64,000 bases of DNA from Bradyrhizobium sp. URHD0069 (GCF_000701345.1 NZ_JNIJ01000031.1:25645-89644); one strand, 5' to 3'. Shown: positions 1 to 9,165, numbered from the stretch's first letter. Made by a program: numbers and translations. Notes: generated by a model from the sequence alone, not told the origin.

Positions 1-258
1 CATGGCTATGCCAGCATCGCGCTCAACGCGGCGATCCAGACCATGCGCGACCACGAAGCCGTTCGATTCGCACTGCTGTTCTGCGAACCCCACAATTTCG
101 CATTTTATCGATCGCGCGGCTGGCATCCATTCGCCGGTGAAATCTACGCCGAGCAACCCGAGGGACGAATTCGCTTCGAGGCGATGGCGCCGTTTATCTT
201 CGATTTCAGCCGCGCCCCACGGGAGGGCGTCATCGACCTATGCGGCCTGCCTTGGTAA
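1..258 (+). CDS. GNAT-family N-acetyltransferase, C-terminal part
   Basis: The frame is open from the first base and ends at the stop at 256-258, giving 85 visible codons; the N-terminus lies outside the window. The segment ending FYRSRGWHPF is typical of the last beta-strand/helix region of GNAT acetyltransferases, where the acetyl-CoA fold closes. A conserved Asn (EPHNFAFY) precedes it. The acceptor substrate cannot be told from this fragment. It is followed, in the same direction, by the MATE exporter about 95 bp downstream, which need not be co-transcribed. Confidence 0.7.
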   Translation, partial: HGYASIALNAAIQTMRDHEAVRFALLFCEPHNFAFYRSRGWHPFAGEIYAEQPEGRIRFEAMAPFIFDFSRAPREGVIDLCGLPW

Positions 259-353
259 CCATGCGCGCCCCGGGGTGGCGTTAGCCGGCCGGCCTATAAT
301 ATGTTACTCATAATCTATTGCTGGCGCCCGAGGCGTGAGCTAGCTGGTGACGC

Positions 354-1727
354 ATGACGATTGACGCTCCGCTCAATGCAGTCCCGGCCGGCGCTCCCGC
401 AAACAGCCTGTTGACGTCGCCGATCCTGCCGACGCTGCTGAGGCTCGCTTTTCCCAATACAATCGCGATGGTCGGCACTACCCTGGTTGCGGTGGCCGAG
501 ACGTCCTATATCGGCCGGCTCGGAATCGAGCCATTGGCTGGCATCGCGCTGGCTTTTCCCTTTGTCATGCTCACGCAGATGATGTCGGCGGGCGCGATGG
601 GCGGTGGCGTCTCCTCCGCCATCAGCCGCGCGCTCGGCGCGGGAAAGCGCGATCGCGCGGCAATACTTGCGCTGCACGCGGCGATCATCGGCGTCTGCGG
701 AGGACTTTTCTTCACCGTGATGATGCTGCTGTTCGGCCGGCAGTTGTTCTCGCTATTGGGCGGGCGCGGCCGCGTCCTCGAAGAAGCCTGCAACTATTCG
801 CAGGTGCTGTTTTCCGGCGCCGTCGCGATCTGGCTGGTCAATACGCTGGCATCGGTGCTGCGCGGCACCGGCGACATGCGACTGCCGTCGGCAACTCTTA
901 TCGGTGTAGCACTGATCCAGATCGTCGTTGGCGGCGCGCTGGGTCTTGGCCTTGCTGGTCTACCGCAATTCGGAATGCGCGGCGTCGCCGCCGGGCAGCT
1001 CACGGCGTTCTCGCTCGGCGCGATATTTCTGTCGTGGTATCTCATCAGCGGCCGCAGCCGGCTGCCGCTGGACTTCTCCGCGTTCACGTTTCAACGCGGC
1101 ATGTTCACCGATATTCTCAGGGTCGGCGCGATCTCCTGCCTGTCGCCGCTGCAGAGCGTGCTGACGATCCTGATCTTCACCAAGATCCTGGCCGGCTTCG
1201 GCACCGAAACGCTGGCCGGTTACGGCATCGGTTCGCGGCTTGAATTCCTGTTAATTCCGATTGCGTTTGCATTCGGCGTCGCCTCGGTGCCGATGGTCGG
1301 CATGGCCATCGGTGCCGGCCTCGTGACGCGTGCGCGCCGGATAGCGTGGACCGCAGGCGGCGCTGCCGGCTTGAGCGTCGGCCTGATTGGGCTGATCGTG
1401 GCGGTCGAACCGGCGCTCTGGGTCTCGCTGTTCACCCGCGATCCCGGCGTCACGGCCGCGGCGAATTCCTACTTCGCATGGGCCGGTCCGGCCTTCGGCT
1501 TTTTCGGCATGGGTGTTTGCCTTTATTTTGCTTCGCAGGGTGCCGCGAAGGTCGGCGGGCCGGTGCTGGCAAGCACCGCCAGATTATTGTTGGTCGGGAT
1601 CGGCGGCTGGTGGCTGGCGTCAATCGATGCCCCGTCCTGGACGTTGTTCGCTCTCGTCGGCGGGGCCATGATTGTGTTCGGCCTGAGCACGGCCGCATCC
1701 ATTCGACTGACGCCGTGGGGCAAATGA
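354..1727 (+). CDS. MATE-family multidrug/metabolite efflux transporter
   Basis: This is a 457-residue, very hydrophobic protein of the usual MATE length, with about twelve membrane segments arranged as two six-helix halves. The N-terminal half carries the family-type stretch VAVAETSYIGRLG, followed by a loop rich in Gly, Ala and Ser and the basic segment ALGAGKRDRA. Such proteins export cationic or organic compounds from the cytoplasm in exchange for sodium or protons; the substrate here is unknown. The ATG at 354 is the first in-frame start, with only a weak ribosome site. A TATAAT hexamer at 295-300 is a possible -10 box. It is convergent with the DUF3095 gene. Confidence 0.88.
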   Translation: MTIDAPLNAVPAGAPANSLLTSPILPTLLRLAFPNTIAMVGTTLVAVAETSYIGRLGIEPLAGIALAFPFVMLTQMMSAGAMGGGVSSAISRALGAGKRDRAAILALHAAIIGVCGGLFFTVMMLLFGRQLFSLLGGRGRVLEEACNYSQVLFSGAVAIWLVNTLASVLRGTGDMRLPSATLIGVALIQIVVGGALGLGLAGLPQFGMRGVAAGQLTAFSLGAIFLSWYLISGRSRLPLDFSAFTFQRGMFTDILRVGAISCLSPLQSVLTILIFTKILAGFGTETLAGYGIGSRLEFLLIPIAFAFGVASVPMVGMAIGAGLVTRARRIAWTAGGAAGLSVGLIGLIVAVEPALWVSLFTRDPGVTAAANSYFAWAGPAFGFFGMGVCLYFASQGAAKVGGPVLASTARLLLVGIGGWWLASIDAPSWTLFALVGGAMIVFGLSTAASIRLTPWGK

Positions 1728-1810
1728 TCGGTGGATGCCCGGGGGCTGTGTCGGCGCGCTGTGCGGCGGCGAAACCCGGACACGATCGGCGCGCTGAGCG
1801 TCTACTGAAA

Positions 1811-1950
1811 GACGCGCGGTGTTTTCCTCGTCCCGAGGAACGGCGTCTTCGCCGCGTCTCGAAGAATGGGGGCGCATCGGCTCACGGTTCGAGACGGCGC
1901 GCCGGACAGCGCAAGAGCGCTGCCAGGAGAGCGCCTCTCGCCTTGAGGAG
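1811..1950. repeat. REP-like palindromic intergenic element
   Basis: The gap between the convergent MATE and DUF3095 genes holds a nest of inverted repeats. CCTCG faces CGAGG at about 1826-1838, and GCGTCTCGAA (1854-1863) faces TTCGAGACGGC (1888-1898). A further GC-rich block full of AGCGC and GAGAGC words follows. The CGTCTCGAA/TTCGAGACG pair resembles the dispersed palindromic repeats common between genes in Bradyrhizobium-type genomes. Copy number elsewhere cannot be seen from one window, so this is a resemblance and not a proven family member. Confidence 0.4.
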
Positions 1951-1959
1951 TGAGTGGAT

Positions 1960-3114
1960 TCAGGCCGGTCTCGCCTTCAACGCCGTGGCCGCCGAGGCAT
2001 AGCCGCCCCGCGCGCCGTCGATGAAATGCACATGATCGCTGCGCAGCGCCGAAGGCGTAAAGCAGGTCATCATCGCCGCATCCTGGCGATGCAGGCCATA
2101 TCGCGCAACGCCTGCGGAGCCAGCTTTGACGAGGCGCTGCGTCAACGCGCTCTCCAGTTCCGGCGTGCAATCGAGGATCATGCGCAATCCGTCGTCGTAT
2201 TTGCGGAAATCGGAATTCTCCACCACCTGCTGCACATAGGTTTTCGGCACGAAGCCGCCCACGCTGATGCCGAGGCGCATGATCAGATAGGCAAATAGCG
2301 TATTGGCAAGCACGAACGCGCGCCGCCTGAACAATGAGCCGCCGCGCGCGGCCCGCGCCTCGAATTCGACACCGGCCGGCGGCCATCGAAGCGGCGGACC
2401 GCCCTGCGGCACCGGCCGCCCCGCATCCGGAGTACGCTCGGCCAGCGCGACGATTTCTTCGATCAGCTTGCGAAACGCCAACGGATCGGCACCGCGCGAC
2501 GGTACCACCAGCACCGACAGGATAAGACCGCGCACCGAGGGGATTTCCTCGAACCGGCACGAAAGCCCCGAAAGATCGGGCTGCGTGCCGGACGGCGCAA
2601 GCGGCACCACGAATTCCCCGCGCTTCATCGCCGCTTCGGCCCAGCCGAGACCGCCGCCGGAAAACATCGCATAGGACAGATTTGGCGACGGGCCGAACCG
2701 GGCGACGCGGACGTCCAGGCTCTGCGCCCGAACGGCTGCGACGGGCACCAGCGCAACCCGCATCATCAGGTTGAGGTCGTCCTTGACCCAGGTTGCGGTT
2801 GCCGCCAGCGCAGCGCGGGCGGGCTCCAGGTCGTCGGGCGATACTGCAAAGCTTGCGCCGTCACCCCCGAACACGAACGGAAACTCGCGGCCCTCAAGCG
2901 CATTGGTGACCGCCGCGATCACGGCGGCGCCGGCCATGTTGACCGCCTTGTAGCGCGCCTCCGCGATTGCCTTGGTCGATTCCACGATATCGGCGACGCC
3001 GATGGTCCAGTCATCCGGCAGCGGCGAATACAGCGCTGGGTCCATCAGCCTGCCGAAGCCGCGAAAGACCGGAATGCTGCTGTAAAAGGCGTCGGTGCCC
3101 TGGGGCGTGGTCAT
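1960..3114 (-). CDS. DUF3095 family protein (cyclase-like)
   Basis: The 384-residue product has the DUF3095 layout. It begins with a short 'TDAFYSSIPVFRGF' lead and continues with DWTIGVADIVESTKAI, which recalls the metal-binding Asp and following Ser/Thr of nucleotide cyclase domains. FPFVFGGDGASFAV follows, matching the GGDG-type core of class III cyclases/GGDEF proteins. The C-terminal half is specific to the DUF3095 family and has no known activity. The family is sometimes annotated as adenylate-cyclase-related, but that is similarity only; no product is established. The gene stands alone and faces the MATE gene tail to tail. Confidence 0.8.
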   Translation of the reverse strand: MTTPQGTDAFYSSIPVFRGFGRLMDPALYSPLPDDWTIGVADIVESTKAIAEARYKAVNMAGAAVIAAVTNALEGREFPFVFGGDGASFAVSPDDLEPARAALAATATWVKDDLNLMMRVALVPVAAVRAQSLDVRVARFGPSPNLSYAMFSGGGLGWAEAAMKRGEFVVPLAPSGTQPDLSGLSCRFEEIPSVRGLILSVLVVPSRGADPLAFRKLIEEIVALAERTPDAGRPVPQGGPPLRWPPAGVEFEARAARGGSLFRRRAFVLANTLFAYLIMRLGISVGGFVPKTYVQQVVENSDFRKYDDGLRMILDCTPELESALTQRLVKAGSAGVARYGLHRQDAAMMTCFTPSALRSDHVHFIDGARGGYASAATALKARPA

Positions 3115-3403
3115 GGCTTCGGGATCGTCCGGATTTTGAAATTGTCAGATAGATACGGTCGAATTTGAAATTCGGGTTCGCGGCGAGAGCTGATTTGGCG
3201 ATTCGAAGCCGCATATTGAATAGCAAGCCCCGCGCAAACAAATGATTTCAGGGCGGATGCCGATGCCTCGGCGGAAGCTCCCGGCACGTTGCGGAACGCC
3301 AACGTCGTATCCGCAGGCTGACAGAAGGTCCGCCGGAACGCTCCAGTGAGCGCGTGACCTGCCCAAGCGAGGAAATCAGCGGCTTTCGCCATGCCGCAGG
3401 AAC

Positions 3404-3604
3404 CTAGCGAAGCGGATTCCGATCTTCGTGCTTCGCTGCCTGCGGATCGTGACAGCCGACCAACTGCACCAGTTTTTGCGGATGCATCTCATGAGAGCTG
3501 TCAGAATGTTGCTGCGACATTGGGCCATGAGGACCGCTGTCAACAATCACATTTGTTCTTTGCGAAGGTTGTGCGGGCACCGAGCGCTGTTTTGAAGGAA
3601 TCAT
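3404..3604 (-). CDS. Small hypothetical ORF, 66 aa
   Basis: An ATG at 3604 is preceded by AAGGAG at good distance (8 nt), and the frame runs for 66 codons. The predicted peptide is polar, rich in His, Gln and Ser (for example SQQHSDSSHEMH), with no signal peptide or membrane segment and one Cys. I do not recognise it. The well-placed ribosome site is the only reason to list it; the low-complexity polar sequence could equally be chance. It is divergent from the caspase-like gene. Confidence 0.3.
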   Translation of the reverse strand: MIPSKQRSVPAQPSQRTNVIVDSGPHGPMSQQHSDSSHEMHPQKLVQLVGCHDPQAAKHEDRNPLR

Positions 3605-3759
3605 GAACAGCTCCTTCGTTGGGGAAGCTTGGTTAACCCAATGGAACCAATCGACCTCACTCCAAACTATAGCGCTAAATCGAGCGCAATGATGGCTCGG
3701 ATAATTTCCGGAGGCACCGGCCCGGGTGTCGCGAGGAAATTGCAGCCATAGCCCGGTCT

Positions 3760-3775
3760 CGTGACCCAGGTCACA
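3760..3775. promoter_or_regulatory. CRP/FNR-type operator candidate
   Basis: GTGACCCAGGTCAC (3761-3774) is a palindrome with the GTGA-N6-TCAC spacing of the CRP/FNR family box; with flanks it reads CGTGA, six bases, TCACA, one base off the E. coli CRP consensus. It lies about 73-88 bp upstream of the ATG of the caspase-like gene, a suitable place for an activator. Which family member would bind it is not known. Confidence 0.45.
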
Positions 3776-3847
3776 TACCCCGGGCATGGACCGCCCGTAG
3801 CGTGCCTGCAACCAATCTCACGCCGAGATTTGTTGTGGGAGAACGTC

Positions 3848-5530
3848 ATGAGCTTTTTCAAGGGAAATCTGTTGGGAGCTTTGGTTTTGGCAAGTCTGCT
3901 GGCGGTCGGACCGGCAGCGTCGGCTTATGCCCAGAACGTAGCAACCGCTAACGCCGCTGCAGCGACGCCATCGCAGGCGGTTCAGAAATCAGTGCCGGCG
4001 GCGGAGAAGCCGCTTGGCGCAGGCAATTCCATGGCCTTGACCGGTCCGGAACAGCGCATCGCGCTGGTGATCGGCAATTCGAACTATCAAAACGTCGTTC
4101 AGCTCGCCAATCCCGCCAACGACGCGAAATCCGTCGCTCAACTGCTCAATAGCGCGGGCTTTGAAGTCATTTCCGCCACGGATCTCAGCCACAATCAAAT
4201 GATTGAGGTGATCCAGAATTTCTCCAGCAAACTTGCCGGCCTCGGTCCCGATACTGTGGCGATGGTGTATTATGCCGGCCACGGCGTGCAGCTCGCGGGC
4301 GAGAACTATCTTGTTCCGGTGGACGCAAAGATTTCTTCCGAGCCTGACCTGATCAGCGGGTCACTCCGACTCGTCGACATGATGGCGACGCTGGAGGCGA
4401 TTCCGAGCCGGATGCGGATCGTCATCCTCGATGCCTGCCGAAATAATCCGTTCCCCTCGCTCAACGATGCGGGACGCGGACTTGCGATCGTCGACGCGCC
4501 GAACGGCTCGATCGTCGCTTATTCAACGGCACCAGGTACGGAAGCGCTCGACGGCGTCGGCAACCACAGTCCCTATGCCGATGCATTCTTGCGGTTGGCG
4601 CACGAGAAAAACCTGCCGATCGAGCAATTGTTCAAGCGTATTCGCCTTGACGTGAACAATTCAACCGAAGGCCAACAGACCCCGTGGGAAAGCTCGTCGC
4701 TGACCAGCGATTTCTATTTCTTCGGCGATACCGCGGTGGCAGCAACCAAAGCGCCGGCGCAGGTGAAGACCGCCTATGCGGCCGACAATCTTCCCTCGCG
4801 TGCCGCGCGCCAGGCCTATGACTACGTGCTGGCCGAAAATTCCGTCGAGAACTATCAGGAATTTATCCGGTTTTACCCTCACGACCCGCTCAGCGACCGC
4901 ATCCGCGCGCTGCTGGCCAGCCTGGTGCAGGCGAAAGCGTGGCATAGTGCGGTGGTCGCAAATTCTCCGGTCGCGTATAAATCGTTTTACGACAAATTCT
5001 CGGGCAGTCCCTATGCACAGAATGCGTTGAAGTTGGCGGCGCAGCCGAAGATTGTTCCGCTTTCGCAGCCGACACGCATTATCGCGCCAGCCTCGATCAA
5101 GCTCGGTGGGTTCGGTATCTCGAAGGACAATCCCGGTCTCAACGCACAGGGCTTGTTGCAAGGCCGTGCGGCTCCGCGGCAGGGAAATGTCTTGCAGAGT
5201 ATCGGCAAACCAGGCGCGGACAAGCCAGGCATTGGCGGCCGGATCGTCACGCTGCATTCGCCCGGCACCACTGCCCCTTCAGCGAATAATCGCCCCGGCA
5301 AGATCTTCAATCTGCCCGGCGGTAGTTTGAACAAGACCGGTGCACAGCAGAATTCGAAACCTGACGGAGGCGTAACCCGGATTGGCGATCGGCATGCGAA
5401 ATCGCTCTCGCAAATTCAGGTTGGTCAGCAGCCGCCGAAATTCCGGCAGGAGCGCATCTCATCGACGCAGTTCAATGGATCGGCGATGCAGTCCCAGGGT
5501 CGATCCAGTGGCAGGTTTGGGCGTTGGTAA
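3848..5530 (+). CDS. Secreted caspase-fold (peptidase C14) protein
   Basis: I chose the ATG at 3848 because GGGAG sits just before it and the product then opens with a clean signal peptide (MSFFKGNLLGALVLASLL to about residue 29, ending AYAQ). An earlier in-frame ATG at 3761 would bury that signal. The 560-residue protein has a caspase-type domain from about 70 to 280. The catalytic His145 lies in YYAGHG and Cys197 in LDACRNNPF, so the dyad is intact. Downstream are a helical repeat-like segment (about 310-400) and a basic, Gly/Pro-rich tail. Such bacterial metacaspase relatives usually cleave after basic residues; the target and role here are unknown. It is exported, probably periplasmic. 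Confidence 0.88.
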   Translation: MSFFKGNLLGALVLASLLAVGPAASAYAQNVATANAAAATPSQAVQKSVPAAEKPLGAGNSMALTGPEQRIALVIGNSNYQNVVQLANPANDAKSVAQLLNSAGFEVISATDLSHNQMIEVIQNFSSKLAGLGPDTVAMVYYAGHGVQLAGENYLVPVDAKISSEPDLISGSLRLVDMMATLEAIPSRMRIVILDACRNNPFPSLNDAGRGLAIVDAPNGSIVAYSTAPGTEALDGVGNHSPYADAFLRLAHEKNLPIEQLFKRIRLDVNNSTEGQQTPWESSSLTSDFYFFGDTAVAATKAPAQVKTAYAADNLPSRAARQAYDYVLAENSVENYQEFIRFYPHDPLSDRIRALLASLVQAKAWHSAVVANSPVAYKSFYDKFSGSPYAQNALKLAAQPKIVPLSQPTRIIAPASIKLGGFGISKDNPGLNAQGLLQGRAAPRQGNVLQSIGKPGADKPGIGGRIVTLHSPGTTAPSANNRPGKIFNLPGGSLNKTGAQQNSKPDGGVTRIGDRHAKSLSQIQVGQQPPKFRQERISSTQFNGSAMQSQGRSSGRFGRW

Positions 5531-5545
5531 GGGATGGGCGGGTTA

Positions 5546-5579
5546 GGCCACCGGATGCACGATCCGCAACCCGGTGGCC
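5546..5579 (+). terminator. GC-rich hairpin downstream of caspase-like gene
   Basis: GGCCACCGG (5546-5554) pairs with CCGGTGGCC (5571-5579) around a 16-base loop, 15 bp after the stop codon. There is no following T-run, so alone it is a weak terminator, but it is followed by the stronger hairpin at 5632. Confidence 0.5.
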
Positions 5580-5631
5580 GACCCGTCCTACGGGTTGCAG
5601 TCTTATATTTCGTCATCGAAAACAAGAAGTG

Positions 5632-5668
5632 ACGCCCGGCATCTTCATTGCCGGGCGTTTGTTCTTCA
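5632..5668 (+). terminator. Intrinsic terminator
   Basis: ACGCCCGGCA (5632-5641) pairs perfectly with TGCCGGGCGT (5649-5658) around a 7-base loop and is followed by TTTGTTCTT. This ends transcription of the caspase-like gene and, as a near-symmetrical hairpin between convergent genes, may also act on htpG from the other side. Confidence 0.75.
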
Positions 5669-5733
5669 CGCCGTCTGCAAATGTCCGGTTAAAAAAGCGT
5701 GACGCGGAGGTCCACCCGCGCCGACGCCCGAGG

Positions 5734-7611
5734 CTAAGCCATTCCCTGCAAGACGAGGCGATTGAGGCGGGCGGCGAAGGCCGCGGGGTCCTCCGGCAAT
5801 TCGCCGTCAAGAATTTGCGCCTGTTCCAGCAGCAGCAGCGACAGGTCATTTGATGTCGCTGACCCCGCTTCGGCCTTGGCTATCGCGGCAACCAGCGGAT
5901 GCCGCAGATTGATCTCCAGGATCGGCTTGGTTCTCGCGCCCCGATTCTGCTGTGACAACAACCGCTCCAATTCCCGGTCAGGCCCATGGCTGCCGGCGAC
6001 CAGACAGGACGCGCTCGTGGTCAGGCGCTGAGAGGACCGCACGTCGCTGACGCGATCGCCGAGGCTCGCCTTGATGGTGGCGATCGTCACCGCCTCGTCG
6101 GCATTGGACTCGGGCATGTCCTTTGCCTTCTCATCGAGAAGCGGAATCGGATCGAAGTCGACATCGCCCTGGCTGAGCGACTTCAGCGGCTTGCCTCCAA
6201 AATCGAGCGGCGCCGAGGTCCAGAACGCATCGACCGGATCTGTCAGCAACAAAACCTCGATGCCGCGGGCGGCGGCCGATTCCAGCCTCGGATTAGACTT
6301 CAGCCGCTCGATGCTGTCGCCGATCAGAAAGTAGATCTCGGTCTGATTGGGCTTCAGGTCCGCGATATATTGCTTCAGTGTCCGTTTCTCGCCGGTCGTG
6401 GTGGTGAACCGCGACAACGCCAGCAATTTCTCGCGCCGCTCAAAATCCTCGTAAATGCCTTCCTTGATCACCGGGCCGAAGGCATCCCAGATCCCAGCGA
6501 AACTTTCCGGCTCCTTCTCGGCGAGCGATTCCAGTTCCCCGACCACGCGGCTGGTCACGGCTTTGCGGATCTGCGCCAGCTGCGGATTGTTCTGCAACAT
6601 TTCGCGGGAGATGTTGAGCGGGAGATCCTCGCTGTCGATCACGCCGCGGATGAAGCGCAAGTGGGCCGGCAGCAGATCGGCGTCGTCGGTGATGAACACC
6701 CGGCGGACGTAAAGCTTGACCTTGCCCTTGCCCTTGCGCGCCGGCTCGAACAGGTCGAACGGCTTTGTCGATGGCGCGAACAGCAGCACCGCGTAGGAGT
6801 AGCGGCCTTCGGCGCGGTAATGCAGCGTCATCGCCGGCTCGTCGAAGGCGCCCGCGATCGACTTGTAGGCCTGCGTGTAGTCCTCCGGCTTCAATTCCGA
6901 TTTTGAGCGCTGCCACAGCGCGCTTGCCGAATTGATCTGCCGCGGCTCGCCTTCTTCCGGCACAAGCTCGATCGGAAACTGGATGTTGTCGGAATAGGCG
7001 CCGACGACGCGCTCGATCTCGTAGGTCTCGAGATATTTTTTCGTATCAGGCTTCAGGTGCAGCACGATTTCGGTGCCGCGCGCGATGCGCTTTGCATCGT
7101 CCTCGCTGCCGCGCGCGATCTCAAATCCGGAGCCGCCCGAGGATGACCAGGTCCAGACCTCATCCGAACCCGCACGGCGGCTGGTCACGACAATGCGCTC
7201 GGCCACCATGAAGGCGGAATAGAAGCCGACGCCGAACTGGCCGATCAGGCCGGCGCCGTCCTTGGCCTCGGTAAGACGCGACAAGAAAGACCTGGTGCCG
7301 GAGCGGGCGATGGTGCCGAGATTGTCGATCAGCTCCTGCCGGTCCATGCCGATGCCACTGTCGGCAACCGTCAGCGTGGTGTCTTTCTTGCTCGGCACGA
7401 TTCGGATTTTCGGCGGCTCGCCGTCAGCAACCAGCTCGGGCCTGGCGATCGCCTCATAGCGCAGCTTGTCGCAGGCATCCGACGCGTTCGAGATCAGTTC
7501 GCGCAGGAAGATATCGGTTTCCGAATAGACCGAATGCACCATCAGGTGCAGCAGCTCGGAAACCTCGGCCTGAAAAGGTTGGGATTCGACTGGCGTATCG
7601 GTAGTCGGCAT
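5734..7611 (-). CDS. htpG: Molecular chaperone HtpG (bacterial Hsp90)
   Basis: The 625-residue length fits bacterial Hsp90. The N-terminal GHKL ATPase domain shows ELISNASDACDKLRYEA (catalytic Glu and Mg-binding Asn), DSGIGMD and IGQFGVGFYSAFMV (the ATP lid and glycine-rich loop). The middle domain contains DDADLLPAHLRFIRGVIDS and LNISREMLQ, and the C-terminal dimerisation domain closes the protein. It refolds or remodels client proteins in the cytosol in an ATP-dependent cycle. It is monocistronic, with about 350 bp free upstream that includes a possible heat-shock promoter. Confidence 0.97.
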   Translation of the reverse strand: MPTTDTPVESQPFQAEVSELLHLMVHSVYSETDIFLRELISNASDACDKLRYEAIARPELVADGEPPKIRIVPSKKDTTLTVADSGIGMDRQELIDNLGTIARSGTRSFLSRLTEAKDGAGLIGQFGVGFYSAFMVAERIVVTSRRAGSDEVWTWSSSGGSGFEIARGSEDDAKRIARGTEIVLHLKPDTKKYLETYEIERVVGAYSDNIQFPIELVPEEGEPRQINSASALWQRSKSELKPEDYTQAYKSIAGAFDEPAMTLHYRAEGRYSYAVLLFAPSTKPFDLFEPARKGKGKVKLYVRRVFITDDADLLPAHLRFIRGVIDSEDLPLNISREMLQNNPQLAQIRKAVTSRVVGELESLAEKEPESFAGIWDAFGPVIKEGIYEDFERREKLLALSRFTTTTGEKRTLKQYIADLKPNQTEIYFLIGDSIERLKSNPRLESAAARGIEVLLLTDPVDAFWTSAPLDFGGKPLKSLSQGDVDFDPIPLLDEKAKDMPESNADEAVTIATIKASLGDRVSDVRSSQRLTTSASCLVAGSHGPDRELERLLSQQNRGARTKPILEINLRHPLVAAIAKAEAGSATSNDLSLLLLEQAQILDGELPEDPAAFAARLNRLVLQGMA

Positions 7612-7962
7612 CTCGCTAGCTCAAAGGGTTTATGCGGATGATGAGGGGTAGTGGGAAAAACGTCGATATAGCGCGGCGGACTGGAGATCAAGTATTGAAA
7701 AAGAACGCCGCCGCGTCATCGGCTTGGGATCTATCCGGGCTGTGGGTACAAGCTAAGCGCCGACTTGTGACTAGACAAGCCATCGTTGCCCGCAACAGCC
7801 TCACTTCGCCCCCTGCTGGGATCGCTACTTTCAGGAATGCCTCAAGAAAATCCCTGCACGGAACGGGTAAGGTCCGGTGTAGGGTTGCGAAAGCCGGAAT
7901 CTAGCTTGGTCCAGTCGAGACACATACAATCCAATGATGTGACAGCGCACCTCGGACCACGT
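7612..7962. other. Intergenic region, htpG promoter side
   Basis: This is 351 bp between the htpG start and the end of the diaminopropionate ammonia-lyase gene. Apart from the candidate heat-shock promoter at 7666-7692 I see no gene. A plus-strand open frame at 7632-7904 overlaps that promoter, lacks a ribosome site and resembles nothing. Confidence 0.55.
7666..7692 (-). promoter_or_regulatory. Possible RpoH (heat-shock) promoter of htpG
   Basis: Read on the minus strand, CTTGAT (7692-7687) is followed after 15 bp by CTATAT (7671-7666), about 55 bp ahead of the htpG ATG. CTTG plus a TATnT-type -10 at this spacing is the pattern of alphaproteobacterial RpoH promoters, and htpG is a classical member of that regulon. 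The match is partial. Confidence 0.4.
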
Positions 7963-9165
7963 TCAGATCGGATCGGCCATTGACGTCATTTCCGCCGGAT
8001 CTAGATTCGTGAGTTTGCGATAGACTTCGGGGGCTGTCGCGCCTTCGGTATTGAAAAGAAGAACGCGCGACGTGGCGTTCAGATCCAGCATCGTCCGCGC
8101 ATTGGCGTCCCGCATCACCGCGATCAAGCCGGCGAGACCCGCACCTCCGCTTTCGCCCGCAATGATTGCGGCACTGCTATCGCGTGGGCGCGCAAGCTGA
8201 TTCATGGCCGCAATGGCATCTTCATCGCGTAAGGTCATATATGCGTCGGCGACGCGCGAAAGAACGCCCCAGGCAAGCAAGGATGGTTCGTAGCATTCCA
8301 GCATTGCCATCACGGTCGGTTCGCTTGCCTCGATTTTGATGGGTTTGCCAACGCGATTGCTCTCGAACAGACATGCCGCACGATCAGGTTCAACTATAAT
8401 GAATTTCGGCCGAGCCGTGCCAAGGGTGAGACAGATGTTCGCGGCCACCGAGGCGGCGAAGCCACCCACGCCGGCCTGCAAAAACACATGCGTCGGCGGT
8501 TTCGGCAATTGGGTAAGCGCCTCCGTCACCATCGCGGTGTAACCCTGCATCACAAGGCGAGGAATGCGTTCATATCCCGGCCACGACGTATCTGAAACGA
8601 TGGTCCAACCTTCCAAACGGCAAACGCGTTCCGCCTCAGCTACGGCGTCATCGTAGTTTCCGGGAACGTGAATGAGTTTTGCACCGAACCGCGCGATGGC
8701 GTCGACACGTTCGCGGTTGACGTTGTCATGCACGAAGATGCTGGCTTTGCAGCCGACAAGATTGGCGCCCGCCGCAACCGAGCGGCCGTGATTGCCATCC
8801 GTGGCGCAACCAACCGTCATCTGCGCGACAAGTGAACGAATCTCGGGATCCAGCAGTTCCGACGGAGCCACGTTGCGCTTGAGCAACCGGCCTACTTCTT
8901 CGAGCACAAGACAGACGACGGCATAGGCTCCGCCAAGCGCTTTGAAACTTCCGAGGCCAAGACGATGGCTCTCATCCTTGATGTAAACCGATTGGACGCC
9001 GAGCGTTTTCGCGACGTCGGCCAGCGCGCGAAGCGGAGTCGCACGATGGATCGGAAGCAGCTCCAACATTTGTGTGACCCGGGCGGCGGCCTCAGGTCCC
9101 AGCATTTCGCGATCGATGGCTCTGAGCGCTTTGCCGTAGTCTGCGTGTCGGTTGGCTTCAATCAT
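7963..9165 (-). CDS. dpaL: Diaminopropionate ammonia-lyase
   Basis: A PLP fold-type II enzyme of 400 residues from the ATG at 9165, which has AGGAGG 11 nt upstream; a TTG 24 bp earlier would swallow that site. Lys75 in LGSFKALGG is the PLP Schiff-base lysine. The acidic residues in TDGNHGRSVAAG (Asp123) and VSDTSWPGYE (Asp192) are at the positions used as catalytic acids/bases in the E. coli YgeX enzyme, and glycine-rich GESGGAGLAG binds the cofactor phosphate. It converts 2,3-diaminopropionate to pyruvate and ammonia; D- and L-isomers are both substrates in E. coli. A serine/threonine dehydratase role is less likely because of the two aspartates. It is divergent from an Lrp-type regulator that probably controls it. 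Confidence 0.85.
   Translation of the reverse strand: MIEANRHADYGKALRAIDREMLGPEAAARVTQMLELLPIHRATPLRALADVAKTLGVQSVYIKDESHRLGLGSFKALGGAYAVVCLVLEEVGRLLKRNVAPSELLDPEIRSLVAQMTVGCATDGNHGRSVAAGANLVGCKASIFVHDNVNRERVDAIARFGAKLIHVPGNYDDAVAEAERVCRLEGWTIVSDTSWPGYERIPRLVMQGYTAMVTEALTQLPKPPTHVFLQAGVGGFAASVAANICLTLGTARPKFIIVEPDRAACLFESNRVGKPIKIEASEPTVMAMLECYEPSLLAWGVLSRVADAYMTLRDEDAIAAMNQLARPRDSSAAIIAGESGGAGLAGLIAVMRDANARTMLDLNATSRVLLFNTEGATAPEVYRKLTNLDPAEMTSMADPI

Larger units (their letters stand above)
3115..3847. other. Long intergenic region before the caspase-like gene
   Basis: This 733-bp gap between the DUF3095 gene and the caspase-like gene has no clearly protein-coding gene apart from a possible 66-codon ORF on the minus strand (3404-3604, listed separately). 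Near 3760 there is a symmetrical site in the presumed promoter of the caspase-like gene. The left end must contain the DUF3095 promoter, but no convincing -35/-10 pair was found. Confidence 0.6.

Noticed and set aside
5986..6906. Plus-strand open frame of 306 codons
   Set aside because: Antisense to htpG; no recognisable protein.
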